Notes: generated by a model not told the origin, from the sequence alone. Numbered from the stretch's first letter, positions 17,435 to 26,593 are shown. The stretch is 64,000 nucleotides of DNA from Candidatus Obscuribacterales bacterium (GCA_019746975.1 JAIERK010000089.1:38528-102527); one strand, 5' to 3'. Program-made: numbers and translations.

Positions 17435-20400
17435 ATGAGCAACAAAGCAGTTAAAAGCAGACAATCGTTTTTTAAAAACTGGTCTGCAGCAATTCTGGCA
17501 TCACTATTGCTTGGTTCTGCCCAAAGCGCTAAAGCTGCTCAACACGAATTTCGTGAGTTCAAAGCCAACAATTCGGGACTAGACCGCTCAACCGTACGAA
17601 GGATGTTCCGCGAACATATGCGTAACGGCAACGCTGGTGGAGGCACCACAATTGGTGTCATACCACCTGGAGCAGGAGCGTCCGTTCACAATGCGCGGCA
17701 CAGCATTGATAATGTCAGATTGAATCGGCTAGATGCTCGAAATGCCACCTTTCAGATTAACGCTCGAGGAAATCTCGCTAACTTATCACGTGGGGTCAAC
17801 CTCGACCTCTCATCGGGTGAACGCAATATAACACTCGGTGAAAAACTGCTGAAGAACGGTCCGGTAACCATATCGTTCGGAGGCGAATCGAAGACTGTCG
17901 CGGCGGGTAGCCAGGTCTCAGCCGCCGAGTATGTGGCGGTCAAACAAGTCTTAGCCGGCAACGGACAGACAATCGAGGTCGCCAACAATGGCGCGGCTAC
18001 TGGCGGTAGTGTCGACTTGAGCGCGCTAACCTCTGGTAAAGACGTCCTCAGAGCCTCCGATCTCGTAGTGCCTGCGACCGTCACCGCCAATGGTGACTTT
18101 TCTCGCGGCTCAGACTTCAGATTGCTTGGAGACTTGAACAACTATGGCACCGTGCATACCTATGATAGTGACGCGAGGGGGCGAGCAGGCGCCGTCAGAG
18201 CAGATAACATTCTCAACGCCACCGGTGCACACATAACCTCCGAAGTCGACCTCACTCTGCAGGCCAACGGTAACATAACCAACCAGGGTGATATATCGTC
18301 GAAAGGCGGACTGACTCTGATCGCCGGCAGCTCGATCAGCAACACAGGACGGATAGAATCGCTCAACGGCAATGTCACTCTAGACGGCGCGCATGATGCC
18401 GATCTGACAATCAAAAATGCCGGTGGTACGGTTGTGGCGCAAAACGGTTCGATCAATGTTCGTCATTCCGGTTACAACGGCAGCTCCAACACCTACGTCA
18501 CCGGCGGCGATTTCCTCAGCCGAACTCTTGGACTGAACGCTGGAGATGGCACGATTGAAGCCAATGTCGGTAATGTGACAGGCAACGTCGAAAGCGAAGG
18601 CTACGCGGTACACTTCGGGGCTAATTCCGACAAACTCTCTATTGGCAATACCAGCCTGGTCGATCCGACTTTCAAGAACGTCGGCAACATTTTGATCAAC
18701 GGCAACTTGGATGTCGCTGCCGATCTGACAATCATAGCCGGCGGTAACATCACGGGAACCAATGGTTTTCGAATAAGCACCAACAATGGCGGTGCAAGCG
18801 CTTCCGGATTTCCTCTCAATATCATCGCTGGGGCCAATATCACATCCGCCGGTACAGATTCAGGTCCTCTGCCCGGAACACAGACTGCTGTCGACACGAC
18901 CTTTAACGGTGGCACCGCTACCGGTGGCTTGATCAACCTGACCGGCATGACAATCAACACAAATGCCACGTCAGGCAACAACAACGCCGGCAACATTCTC
19001 ATGGCTGCATTTGCAGGTTCCGGCATCGGAAGTGGCGCAGTCACTGCAGGTAACATAAACGCTGACGGTTTTGGCACTGGAAACAACGGCAATGTCAAAA
19101 TTTTTGGAGGCGGCGCCATTACCGTCGGCTCAATCGATTCGGATTCCGGATCAGGCGGCACGGGAGTGGGCGATATACTGCTAGCTTCCGCTCAGCCTAC
19201 CTCCAGCGGGGCGGTGACCTATCTTGCCAACGGTCAGCTTCAGGGTGGCAGTCCAACTCTCAATCCCTCGAATACTTTGAACAACGGTACCATCACCGTA
19301 ACCGGTGTCGTCAGCGGTGGAATCTTAGATCTCAAAACCAACGGTACCTATAGCATTCTCGGAGCCGCTCAACTAAAAGCGACCGACCTCTCAATCACCA
19401 CAGGCACCAATATCACAAATAATCAGATCAGTGCCGATGTATTCAGTACGGACAAGCTGACTTTAGTTGGATTAAACGGAGCGGACTTCGGCAACTTCCA
19501 ACTATTCCCAGTCGTGATCAATGATAAATTCGTCATCAACGGCGGCTTTAGTCAACTAACAGTTTCGGCTGGTATTGCGAATTTGGACAATCAGGGGAAT
19601 CAGGACGTCACAATTCTTGGAGCAACCACCACTAATTCATTCCGCATAGAAACCGAAGGGAAACTAACTGTTGCCGGCGACATAACAGTAACCGCCGATG
19701 GTGTTATCTCTTTGGCAGGAGCTCAAAACGGTCTTGCAGACCTGATAATCAATCCCGGCGTATCGATAACTGCAAACGGCACCGTGGATAACTTTGGCAA
19801 TGTCTTCATCCAAAACGCAGTCGGCATCGATAAGAAGCAGTACAAGGCGCTGGCGAAACAAGGCTCGGCCCCTGAGATTGTATTCGGGGCGGGAAGTTCA
19901 ATCATAACCGTCAATTCCTTTTCGGGTGGCACGAACGCCGGCACGTTCAGAATCAATATCGGTGCATCAACCGGAAAGAGCCCTAAGTCTCTCAAGAAAT
20001 CGCCGAGCCAAAATATCAACTTGACCTATGAAGGGACAGGATTTCTCGCCACTCAAAAAGGAAAGAAGCCATTCATTACATTTGATGAGCCATCCCCTAT
20101 CAACAATTGGACCATCAAAAACACATTCATGATAATCAATAACAACCTCAGTAAGGACGCTTTGACTTTCGCTGGTGACGTCACAATCGATCTGGATCCG
20201 CCGGCTGCTCCTACTGTCCTTGCAACAGAAACTAGCAACAGAAAACCGCATCCAATCCTCTTGGCCGGTCAACCCATCGCCGCACTAAATACGCTCCCTG
20301 TAGCCACACTCCCAGCCGGTGTTGCGAACATCGACACAACAGCAGTGCTTGCAAACCAGTTTTCCAACTTAATTACGACCGAAGATATTGTCACAGAGAA

Positions 20401-21088
20401 TACTTCTGTAACCGTTGACGATTCGTATATGATGACCGATGCGCCAATGCAAACAGACAAGAATGTAGCGGTTTGCTCCGATATGGACTTTGTCGTCGGG
20501 CTCAAGCCTGCATCTGCCACAAGCACTAGCAGTGCCGGTCTTACGCAAGTTAGCCACCAGGCAAACATGACGCTCGACAATGGTTGCGTGCTCTACGCTC
20601 CCGCGAGTGATACAACAGTGACAACCCCACTTGGCACGGTGAGCCTCGCAAAAGGCTCTCTGGCGGTTGTTGTTGTGGATGGACATCATTTGTCAGTGTA
20701 CGACGTACACGATCACCACAAGGGCAGCATCAGCCTCACTATCGCAGGCAATACCGTCGCTCTGTCTCCAGGAAGACATCTCACCGTCACCGATAGCAGC
20801 GTGCAGGGCTTCAGTGATGTCAATCCGATTGAGTCGGTTATGCATAAGGCCATGCGCAACATTGAGTTAAACAACCACAGAGTATTCGTGAGCGATTTTT
20901 CGATTCCATCGGCGGTAGGCACAATCGGTGCGTTAAATGCAATCATGAATTCAGACCATGTTGATGCGAGAAAACTGGCAGACAGAGTGCTGAAAACTTC
21001 AGCCGTCGTAATGCAATTGGACGGCGGGAATTCAGAGTATCGCTATCATACGAAACCACGTGCGGTGGCGCTCAACTCTCTAAAGTAA
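17435..21088 (+). CDS. Large secreted beta-repeat protein with FecR-like C-terminal domain
   Basis: 1217 residues with a long signal peptide (1-35, ending QSAKAA). Residues about 85-900 are rich in Gly, Asn, Thr, Ser and Val with many short units such as NVTGNVESEG, DLTIIAGGNITG and GNITNQGDISSKGGLTLIAGSSI. This is the pattern of right-handed beta-helix proteins of the filamentous haemagglutinin type. Near the C-terminus (about 1051-1118) a segment reading TVTTPLGTVSLAKGSLAVVVVDG ... LSPGRHLTV resembles the FecR fold. No autotransporter barrel, LPXTG or TPS signature is obvious, so surface anchoring is unclear. A strong hairpin ends the gene. Likely an exported structural or adhesive protein. 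Confidence 0.85.
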   Translation: MSNKAVKSRQSFFKNWSAAILASLLLGSAQSAKAAQHEFREFKANNSGLDRSTVRRMFREHMRNGNAGGGTTIGVIPPGAGASVHNARHSIDNVRLNRLDARNATFQINARGNLANLSRGVNLDLSSGERNITLGEKLLKNGPVTISFGGESKTVAAGSQVSAAEYVAVKQVLAGNGQTIEVANNGAATGGSVDLSALTSGKDVLRASDLVVPATVTANGDFSRGSDFRLLGDLNNYGTVHTYDSDARGRAGAVRADNILNATGAHITSEVDLTLQANGNITNQGDISSKGGLTLIAGSSISNTGRIESLNGNVTLDGAHDADLTIKNAGGTVVAQNGSINVRHSGYNGSSNTYVTGGDFLSRTLGLNAGDGTIEANVGNVTGNVESEGYAVHFGANSDKLSIGNTSLVDPTFKNVGNILINGNLDVAADLTIIAGGNITGTNGFRISTNNGGASASGFPLNIIAGANITSAGTDSGPLPGTQTAVDTTFNGGTATGGLINLTGMTINTNATSGNNNAGNILMAAFAGSGIGSGAVTAGNINADGFGTGNNGNVKIFGGGAITVGSIDSDSGSGGTGVGDILLASAQPTSSGAVTYLANGQLQGGSPTLNPSNTLNNGTITVTGVVSGGILDLKTNGTYSILGAAQLKATDLSITTGTNITNNQISADVFSTDKLTLVGLNGADFGNFQLFPVVINDKFVINGGFSQLTVSAGIANLDNQGNQDVTILGATTTNSFRIETEGKLTVAGDITVTADGVISLAGAQNGLADLIINPGVSITANGTVDNFGNVFIQNAVGIDKKQYKALAKQGSAPEIVFGAGSSIITVNSFSGGTNAGTFRINIGASTGKSPKSLKKSPSQNINLTYEGTGFLATQKGKKPFITFDEPSPINNWTIKNTFMIINNNLSKDALTFAGDVTIDLDPPAAPTVLATETSNRKPHPILLAGQPIAALNTLPVATLPAGVANIDTTAVLANQFSNLITTEDIVTENTSVTVDDSYMMTDAPMQTDKNVAVCSDMDFVVGLKPASATSTSSAGLTQVSHQANMTLDNGCVLYAPASDTTVTTPLGTVSLAKGSLAVVVVDGHHLSVYDVHDHHKGSISLTIAGNTVALSPGRHLTVTDSSVQGFSDVNPIESVMHKAMRNIELNNHRVFVSDFSIPSAVGTIGALNAIMNSDHVDARKLADRVLKTSAVVMQLDGGNSEYRYHTKPRAVALNSLK

Positions 21089-21113
21089 TATCGCTAAAAC
21101 ACGAAAAGACTAT

Positions 21114-21141
21114 GAAGAGACGGATCTAACACCGTCTCTTC
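21114..21141. terminator. Bidirectional terminator hairpin
   Basis: Perfect 10-bp arms GAAGAGACGG (21114-21123) and CCGTCTCTTC (21132-21141) with an 8-nt loop, between the convergent ends of the adhesin-like gene and a small membrane-protein gene. The T-tract is weak on either side. Confidence 0.7.
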
Positions 21142-21166
21142 GCGTTAAATACCAGACAATACCGAT

Positions 21167-21367
21167 TCACCAACGAGCGACTTCATACTGCTGCGTCTTG
21201 CGATCTCGCACATACACAGCATTCACGCCGAATACCAGACAGATAGAAAAGAACATCGGAGAGCAGATGGCTGCAAGACAAGCGATAAGTAGCAAAATAT
21301 CTACTCGACTATGCCAGAGGAATCCGGCTGCTATCGCGAAAATGATTGCCACAAAGCTCAGCTGCAT
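21167..21367 (-). CDS. Small two-TM membrane protein
   Basis: 66 residues. Two hydrophobic helices (about 4-20 and 25-50) separated by SRVD and followed by a short charged tail (VRDRKTQQYEVARW). AAGGAG lies 10 nt before the ATG, and the gene converges on the terminator hairpin at 21114-21141. Together these support a real gene despite its size. No family recognised; inner-membrane location inferred. Confidence 0.6.
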   Translation of the reverse strand: MQLSFVAIIFAIAAGFLWHSRVDILLLIACLAAICSPMFFSICLVFGVNAVYVRDRKTQQYEVARW

Positions 21368-21961
21368 TGCTACGATTCTCCTTACGTTACATACCTTGTG
21401 CCCCGCTTAGCAACTGATCAACCCAGGTAATCAAAAAATTTATCGACAAAGCGACTGTACCAACCGCAAGAGATGCAGCCAGAGCGTTCAGTAAACGCTG
21501 GAGGGTAGTGCCTGAGACGATGCTTCAGGGCAAGCAGCACTCCGCAATTAAAATCGGAGACAGAAACAATCCGGCGGAACTTAGAAAGCTTGGAGACCTT
21601 CTCCAGAGTCGCGCAGGGCTTTTGCAAACATATTCGGAGAACTCTGAATTCTGGTCGCGGCGGTGGTATGCAGGCTCGACCGAAGTCGATCATCACAAAA
21701 CGCGAGAAGCTGTACGCTATTAATTCAATATCGACCCCATGTCAATTTCCGCAAAGCTCCATAGCAAACCACGTTTGAGCCACAGATATAGCGATTCACG
21801 AAAACGCAATTGCCACGAAATTCTTAACCCGTCCTTAAACGGAACAACGATAACTTATTCCTGTCGATGAAGTTGGCTCTCTGCTTGGTAGCAATTACAG
21901 TGAAAGACGAACGAAAAGCCGCTGCCAATGCATCGTCTTGAGGACCGCTGAAGGTCAAACC
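21368..21961. other. Intergenic region, nothing recognised
   Basis: About 590 bp between a minus-strand small membrane-protein gene and a plus-strand one. Two ORFs of 70-92 codons overlap here but lack ribosome sites and protein-like composition. Promoters for both flanking genes should be here. Confidence 0.5.
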
Positions 21962-22399
21962 ATGCTAATACTATTAATAGTCCTCGCAGAAATTGGAATT
22001 CTGTTCGCGGCATACTGGCTCGCATTCGTTAAAGAACCTCGCCCGCAGAAGGTGAAACCGTCCACCTGGGGCAATTACAAGCATGCCGCGCACGATTGTC
22101 ACATGTATCTTATCCGCTCCAAGTATGGTGTGCAACGCGCCGCTGTAGACGAGAGAAAACATCGAAAGCCTCATCACAACTGTAAGCTCGAAGTAGAGCA
22201 ACACACGTATGGGCTCGAAGATAATCAAGTTCTCTTGCCCGCAGGTTTCCCGGATTTGATGCCTAAAGCGTGCCCAGAGCTATTGCCGACTTACGAAGGT
22301 CGCACAAATAGATTGCCATCAAATGTGGTGCCACTCAACCCGAATAGAGATCCGAATCCGGATGATTCGGATCAACCGAACGAGCAAAAATCCGCATAG
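21962..22399 (+). CDS. Small single-TM protein of unknown function
   Basis: 145 residues from the ATG at 21962, preceded by GAAGG 6 nt upstream; an in-frame TTG at 21938 is less likely. One N-terminal TM helix (about 1-22, LILLIVLAEIGILFAAYWLAF) followed by a basic, His-containing region and a Pro/Asn/Asp-rich tail (NPNRDPNPDDSDQPNEQ). Probably anchored in the inner membrane with a soluble tail. No family recognised. Confidence 0.6.
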   Translation: MLILLIVLAEIGILFAAYWLAFVKEPRPQKVKPSTWGNYKHAAHDCHMYLIRSKYGVQRAAVDERKHRKPHHNCKLEVEQHTYGLEDNQVLLPAGFPDLMPKACPELLPTYEGRTNRLPSNVVPLNPNRDPNPDDSDQPNEQKSA

Positions 22400-22506
22400 C
22401 ATCGACAATAACATTCCTTTCGCTGCGGGCAAAGCTAATCGGGAAAAGCTAAGCGATCAAGAGCGAGTGCTCTGCTCTCAACCGTAGCAGTATGTGCACG
22501 CAGCGC

Positions 22507-24075
22507 CTACTCCTTTGTCATCAAGACCAACCAGTCATTGACTCTTTGCGAATTATAGTGGAGCCCGTCCCTGGCGCACGCCAGCAGTCGTTCCGGAGGA
22601 TTGAGAAGATAAAACCTCACCGTACCCGGTGGCAAGAGGCGATTCAAATTGTCCGGTTTTGACAACCATAGGATGCGATTTTTTCTGAGTCGATAGCGAT
22701 GGCTCAGTCCTCGCAAACAGATCAGATTGTGTCGTTGCGCGTCTGTTGAGACAATAAGTGTACTGGGATCTTTACCTAATATTCGAATGAGAGCCATCTG
22801 CTTCGGTCCGAACGTACTGCGTTCTTGATCGTAAGTTTCGTAAATTGAACCCGAGACGCAGCACACAAATAGAAAGCCCGCAGCCAGATAAGCGGTCTTC
22901 CTTTTCCAGGCGGTCGCACTTCTTCCGTAATGCCAGCAGGCAAAAGTTACAAAGAATATCTGCGCAATTAAGAACTGAAGGTTGTATCTAGGCACAACAG
23001 ACAAGATTTTTGCGACAGGTAAGAGAAACAGACAGAAATGCAATCCACAGATCAAACCCAGGTAAATGAATGCTTGCCTGTTAAAGCGATAAACGCAAAG
23101 CGCTGAAAACAACGTCGCGGAAAACATCAAACAACATAACGAAAAAATCTGCAGACTGATCGGATCGAATAAATAACTACTTTGGAAGAGAAATGGCAGC
23201 CCGAAATTTGTAATCCAGTCATTAAAGCTCCAAACCATATGCGGCATCTGGGTCCAACGGAGCCACTTCATTGCCTCGCGATAGTGAAACAGATAGTCAA
23301 ATATGGTCGGCGAAGCTATCAGTAATGCCAATAGCGATGCCAAAAGCGCTGCGCACAAAGCTCTCGTTAGCCGCCCCCGCCATGGTTTTTCCCTGACAAT
23401 TGCATAAGCGATGTGTACCATGAAGATCGGACCGATGGAAAGTGATGCGTAGAAGCCACAACCTGTAATTAGCGAATACAGCATCCAGTAGCGAATTTGT
23501 CTACTTCGATACGCGAAGAGGAACGATGCCGACGACAACAGCGTGAAGAAAATTACAAAAGAAGCTTCCCGAAGTTCTCGCGAAAAGTGCACTGCCAGTG
23601 GTGACACAAGAAAAAAAGCGGTTACGAGTAGCGCTGGGCATCGAGCTCGAAACAACTCGAGTCCTAGCCAATAAGCTGCTCCAACCGCAAACAGTCCGAT
23701 TACAGCCATGCACATTCGCAATCGACCGATATCGTAGCCGAATAATTTTCCCCAATAGAACAGCGTGACATAGAGCATGGGACGATAGAGCTTGCAGTCT
23801 TCCAGCGCGGTTAGAACGCTTGCCATCGTCGTCGCTTTTCGAGGTCTTTGCTCGATCTTGTTTAGTTCTTGCAAGGTTAGTATCCGATCTGACGCCGCCC
23901 AATATGCCTCCTTAAATGAATGCCCTGACAGCCACATGAGCGTCATGGCTTCATCACCCCAGACGACTGCGCGATTTAAATCCCATAGACGAAAGAATAT
24001 TCCGAATGCTAACGCAAGCGAGATGCCAGTAGTAACCGCAAGTCGTCTTTGCATCGGTGTGAATAATCGGAACAT
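22507..24075 (-). CDS. GT-C membrane glycosyltransferase (GT39/ArnT-like)
   Basis: 522 residues, about 10-12 hydrophobic helices. The first periplasmic loop carries Asp41-Glu42 in VVWGDEA, the acidic pair expected in GT-C enzymes of the PMT/ArnT type, followed by a long loop and a GRLRMCMAVIGLF segment. The C-terminal 90 residues are soluble. Such enzymes transfer a sugar from a polyprenyl-phosphate donor to lipid or protein on the outer face of the inner membrane; donor and acceptor cannot be inferred. The gene stands alone, convergent with the small TM protein gene. Confidence 0.8.
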   Translation of the reverse strand: MFRLFTPMQRRLAVTTGISLALAFGIFFRLWDLNRAVVWGDEAMTLMWLSGHSFKEAYWAASDRILTLQELNKIEQRPRKATTMASVLTALEDCKLYRPMLYVTLFYWGKLFGYDIGRLRMCMAVIGLFAVGAAYWLGLELFRARCPALLVTAFFLVSPLAVHFSRELREASFVIFFTLLSSASFLFAYRSRQIRYWMLYSLITGCGFYASLSIGPIFMVHIAYAIVREKPWRGRLTRALCAALLASLLALLIASPTIFDYLFHYREAMKWLRWTQMPHMVWSFNDWITNFGLPFLFQSSYLFDPISLQIFSLCCLMFSATLFSALCVYRFNRQAFIYLGLICGLHFCLFLLPVAKILSVVPRYNLQFLIAQIFFVTFACWHYGRSATAWKRKTAYLAAGFLFVCCVSGSIYETYDQERSTFGPKQMALIRILGKDPSTLIVSTDAQRHNLICLRGLSHRYRLRKNRILWLSKPDNLNRLLPPGTVRFYLLNPPERLLACARDGLHYNSQRVNDWLVLMTKE

Positions 24076-24192
24076 CTATATGGGCAAATCGGAATCGAAA
24101 GCAAATGTCGCTGGACTATAGTTGCTCGAAGAAAACGCCAGGGCGAGTACTGATGCCACAAGTGCTTTTCATGCGCCATTCAGCAGTTGACA

Positions 24193-24555
24193 CTACTTTA
24201 TCCGACTGAGGACTAGTCTGAAATATAGCTCGAGGTCCACACGCGAGATTCCGTCTTTATGATCGGGATCACCTTCGTGGGCGGAGTTGGCTATCTCTGC
24301 CTGATTGGAAAGAAGAAAATGAATGTATGACTTGTCCCGCATCGGAGTGCTCGCGTCGTTCATCGCTGCGCTGAGCTCGTTGGTCTCGATAAAACCGTTG
24401 CCGTTGGCGTCCAACCGGTCGAATGACTCATATGCATACTTCTTGATCTGCTCCATATTCTGCCGAACTGGCGAAGCTTTTTGAAAGCTTCCAGTTGTAG
24501 TCACAGAAGATTGAGAGAACCAGGCATTCTGAAAATCATCGTCTTTATCGTTCAC
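24193..24555 (-). CDS. EF-hand calcium-binding protein
   Basis: 120 residues from the GTG at 24555, chosen because a GGAGGAG ribosome site sits 6 nt upstream and codes only for the spurious N-terminus of a longer TTG-initiated frame. One canonical EF-hand loop is present: Asp49-Ala-Asn-Gly-Asn-Gly-Phe-Ile-Glu-Thr-Asn-Glu60, with oxygen ligands at 1, 3, 5, 9 and 12. A second, weaker loop starts at Asp96 (DPDHKDGISRVD), with Lys at position 5 and Asp at 12. No signal peptide or TM, so probably cytosolic. The pair may form one calcium-binding unit. Confidence 0.8.
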   Translation of the reverse strand: MNDKDDDFQNAWFSQSSVTTTGSFQKASPVRQNMEQIKKYAYESFDRLDANGNGFIETNELSAAMNDASTPMRDKSYIHFLLSNQAEIANSAHEGDPDHKDGISRVDLELYFRLVLSRIK

Positions 24556-24988
24556 GGTCAACTCCTCCCGGCTGGGCAATCGTCACTTCATTGTTCCCCG
24601 ATAGCGCGTTTATAAGCCCACTGCTTTGCAGCCGCTTCACGGCTTCCGATAAAAGTACACGACGTCAAGATGGAAGTGCTTAACGAACGGATCTCAAATC
24701 GCGCAATTTTTATAAAGTCCTTTCGCAATTCATAATCTGCACCGACCCGTCTGTAATGTCGAAAAGCCCATCTAGTGAACGAAATCCGCCTCTTGTGATT
24801 CAATCGCATTTGCGCGAACGATTCTCATCACTATTGAGAACGCCCATCTGATGCCAATTTGAGTGTATTTTCCGCGGGTCCCATTTGGTAATACAATATT
24901 GGCTCCTGACGTAAGATTGTTGCATCGATGCCGACACGCGTTCGCTGTTGTCAGCGGCTGCCGGGCCAGAGCATCAAAGGAGTGTGCC
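24556..24988. promoter_or_regulatory. Divergent region between EF-hand gene and encapsulin operon
   Basis: 433 bp. Longer ORFs on either strand here lack protein-like composition. A possible -10 box TACAAT lies at 24892-24897 upstream of the encapsulin operon, without an obvious -35 element. Confidence 0.4.
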
Positions 24989-25699
24989 GTGACTGACGTT
25001 GCAGAAATTTTGCATAACATTGCCGACCACACCGAGACCTTTCATCGTTTTTTGAGCGAAACAGGACTCAACAGTGAACTAAAATCACGACTCATCGATC
25101 ACATTATTCTTGAAGAACGTGAGAATACCGCGAAGCTTCACCAATTGCACGGCACCAATCCATCCGCACTCACACAGAAGCTGCTGGACCATAGCTATAT
25201 TCTCCAGAAGATCATGGGCGAAGGCACGATGCCAACTGATTTGAAGCAAGAACTTCTTCACCATTTTATTGAAGAACATGAAGAGTGGCAAAAGGACTTA
25301 CTAGGTACCCCAAGTGGTCACGTAGAAGCAGGCTCGCCTCCACCAGCCAAGGGCACCGAGCACGGTGCCGGCGCCCACCAGCATCAAGGGCATGGCGGAC
25401 AGGGTCATCATGGTGCACAACAGCAGCATGGGCACGCAGCACGCGGTAGTGAGCTCTCGCACGGCGGGCACTCCCATGGACAAGGCGCGAAGCAGCAACG
25501 TTCGCACGAAGCGCACGGTCAAAAGCAATCTCATGGCGGTCATTCGCATGGCGCCCAGAGTCACAAATCACAGGAATCACATCAGAGCCATTCGGCTCAT
25601 CACGGAAGCGGATACCAGAAATCATCAACCGACTCGCCCTCTAACGAGCCTGAAACTCGAGGATGGACAGTAGGTCCAATGTGGAACCAAGGAGGTTAA
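24989..25699 (+). CDS. His-rich two-hairpin helical protein, candidate encapsulin cargo
   Basis: 236 residues from the GTG at 24989; AAGGAG lies 6 nt upstream. Residues 13-46 and 67-100 are an internal duplication. Aligned without gaps they share Asp1, His2, Glu12, Leu19-Lys20, Leu23, His26, Ile28, Glu30 and Glu33. The HxxxExxE part and the paired acidic/His positions suggest a di-metal four-helix bundle of ferritin-like or haemerythrin-like kind, though no known family is matched. From about residue 107 a Gly/Ser/Gln tail carries about 22 histidines, including two HGGHSHG units; it could bind metal. The last residues read RGWTVGPMWNQGG, similar in form to encapsulin cargo-loading peptides (TVGSL type). 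The encapsulin gene starts 2 nt after its stop. Family and function are inference. Confidence 0.8.
   Translation: MTDVAEILHNIADHTETFHRFLSETGLNSELKSRLIDHIILEERENTAKLHQLHGTNPSALTQKLLDHSYILQKIMGEGTMPTDLKQELLHHFIEEHEEWQKDLLGTPSGHVEAGSPPPAKGTEHGAGAHQHQGHGGQGHHGAQQQHGHAARGSELSHGGHSHGQGAKQQRSHEAHGQKQSHGGHSHGAQSHKSQESHQSHSAHHGSGYQKSSTDSPSNEPETRGWTVGPMWNQGG
25691..25695 (+). promoter_or_regulatory. Ribosome binding site that sets the encapsulin start
   Basis: GGAGG, 6 nt before the GTG at 25702. It overlaps the last two Gly codons of the cargo gene, so translation of the two genes is probably coupled. It argues against the longer frame starting at 25663. Confidence 0.8.
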
Positions 25700-25701
25700 T
25701 T

Positions 25702-26559
25702 GTGTGGAAAACTCATCAGAGACTAACTGATCTACCACTTAGTCCAGAACAAGCAGAGGGCATGCTCCAAGCCGCCATCAAGGAGGTCCGTAGGACCGTG
25801 GTGGCTCGCAAACTCATGGCTTTGTTTGGACCACTTGGTGCAGGCGTCGAGACCGTATCACTCGAAACAATCAAGAAGGACGAGCCCGCTGAAATCGATC
25901 TCGAAGGCAAGCCCGATCCACATCCAATCGGCGCGCACGAGAAAGAAACTTACGTCCGCATTCCTTTGATCTACAAAGACTTCATTCTCCACTGGAGAGA
26001 CGTAAAGTGGAGCCAAGATTCTAGAGTTCCACTAGATGTCGCTAATGCAGTCAGAGCTGCACACCAGGTCGGCGATGCTGAAGACGATTTGATTTTCAAC
26101 GGCAACAAAGATCTCGGCATCCACGGTTTGCTCAATTGCCCTGGTTCGCTGAGCGTCAAAGGCGGCGACTGGAGCACGGCTGGAGATCCCGTCAAGGATG
26201 TCTATGCAGCGCTCAAGAAATTGCTCGATGCCAACCATCACTTTCCGTACGTTCTTCTCACCTCGGTAGACATGTACGAGCAGCTGCTCAAGCCCGTTAA
26301 GGAATCGCCCGTACTGGAACTCGAACAGCTAAGCAAACTCTGCTCAGACGGCGTAGTCTGGAGCCCGCAGGTCCCACCAGGCACGGCAGCATTGCTCTCG
26401 ACCGGGTCGCAGAACTTCGACATCGCAGTTGCCGAAGATCTGGCAATTGCATACCTCGGACCCAGCGACATGAACTATCGCTTCCGCGTGTATGAATCAC
26501 TCGTGTTGCGCGTCAAACGCCCTACGGCGATCTGCGTAATCAAGTCGACAACGACATAA
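25702..26559 (+). CDS. Encapsulin shell protein (linocin M18-like, HK97 fold)
   Basis: 285 residues, the usual size of family 1 encapsulins. The N-terminus (LTDLPLSPEQAEGMLQAAI) matches the family's N-terminal helix. VRIPLIYKDFILHW followed by DVANAVRAAHQVGDAEDD and LIFNGNKDLGIHGLLNC corresponds to the E-loop/spine-helix region and the conserved IF.G...GI.GLL motif. The end FDIAVAEDLAIAYLG ... YRFRVYESLVLRVKRPTAICVI corresponds to the P/A-domain end, LGQDLSIGYE...TFTFQVVNPEALILL in Thermotoga. The product should self-assemble into a protein nanocompartment that encloses cargo carrying a C-terminal targeting peptide. Only the His-rich gene upstream shares the operon; a terminator follows. Confidence 0.9.
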   Translation: MWKTHQRLTDLPLSPEQAEGMLQAAIKEVRRTVVARKLMALFGPLGAGVETVSLETIKKDEPAEIDLEGKPDPHPIGAHEKETYVRIPLIYKDFILHWRDVKWSQDSRVPLDVANAVRAAHQVGDAEDDLIFNGNKDLGIHGLLNCPGSLSVKGGDWSTAGDPVKDVYAALKKLLDANHHFPYVLLTSVDMYEQLLKPVKESPVLELEQLSKLCSDGVVWSPQVPPGTAALLSTGSQNFDIAVAEDLAIAYLGPSDMNYRFRVYESLVLRVKRPTAICVIKSTTT

Positions 26560-26564
26560 AATCT

Positions 26565-26593
26565 GTTGACGTCTCGCCATAGACGACGTCAAC
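26565..26593 (+). other. Hairpin immediately after the encapsulin stop
   Basis: Perfect 9-bp arms GTTGACGTC (26565-26573) and GACGTCAAC (26585-26593) with an 11-nt loop, 5 nt after the stop codon and just before the terminator hairpin. It may stabilise the 3' end or form a tandem terminator. Confidence 0.6.

Noticed and set aside
21418..21723. ORFs of 92 (minus) and 71 (plus) codons in the same place
   Set aside because: Mutually overlapping, no ribosome site, no protein-like hydrophobic or helical pattern.
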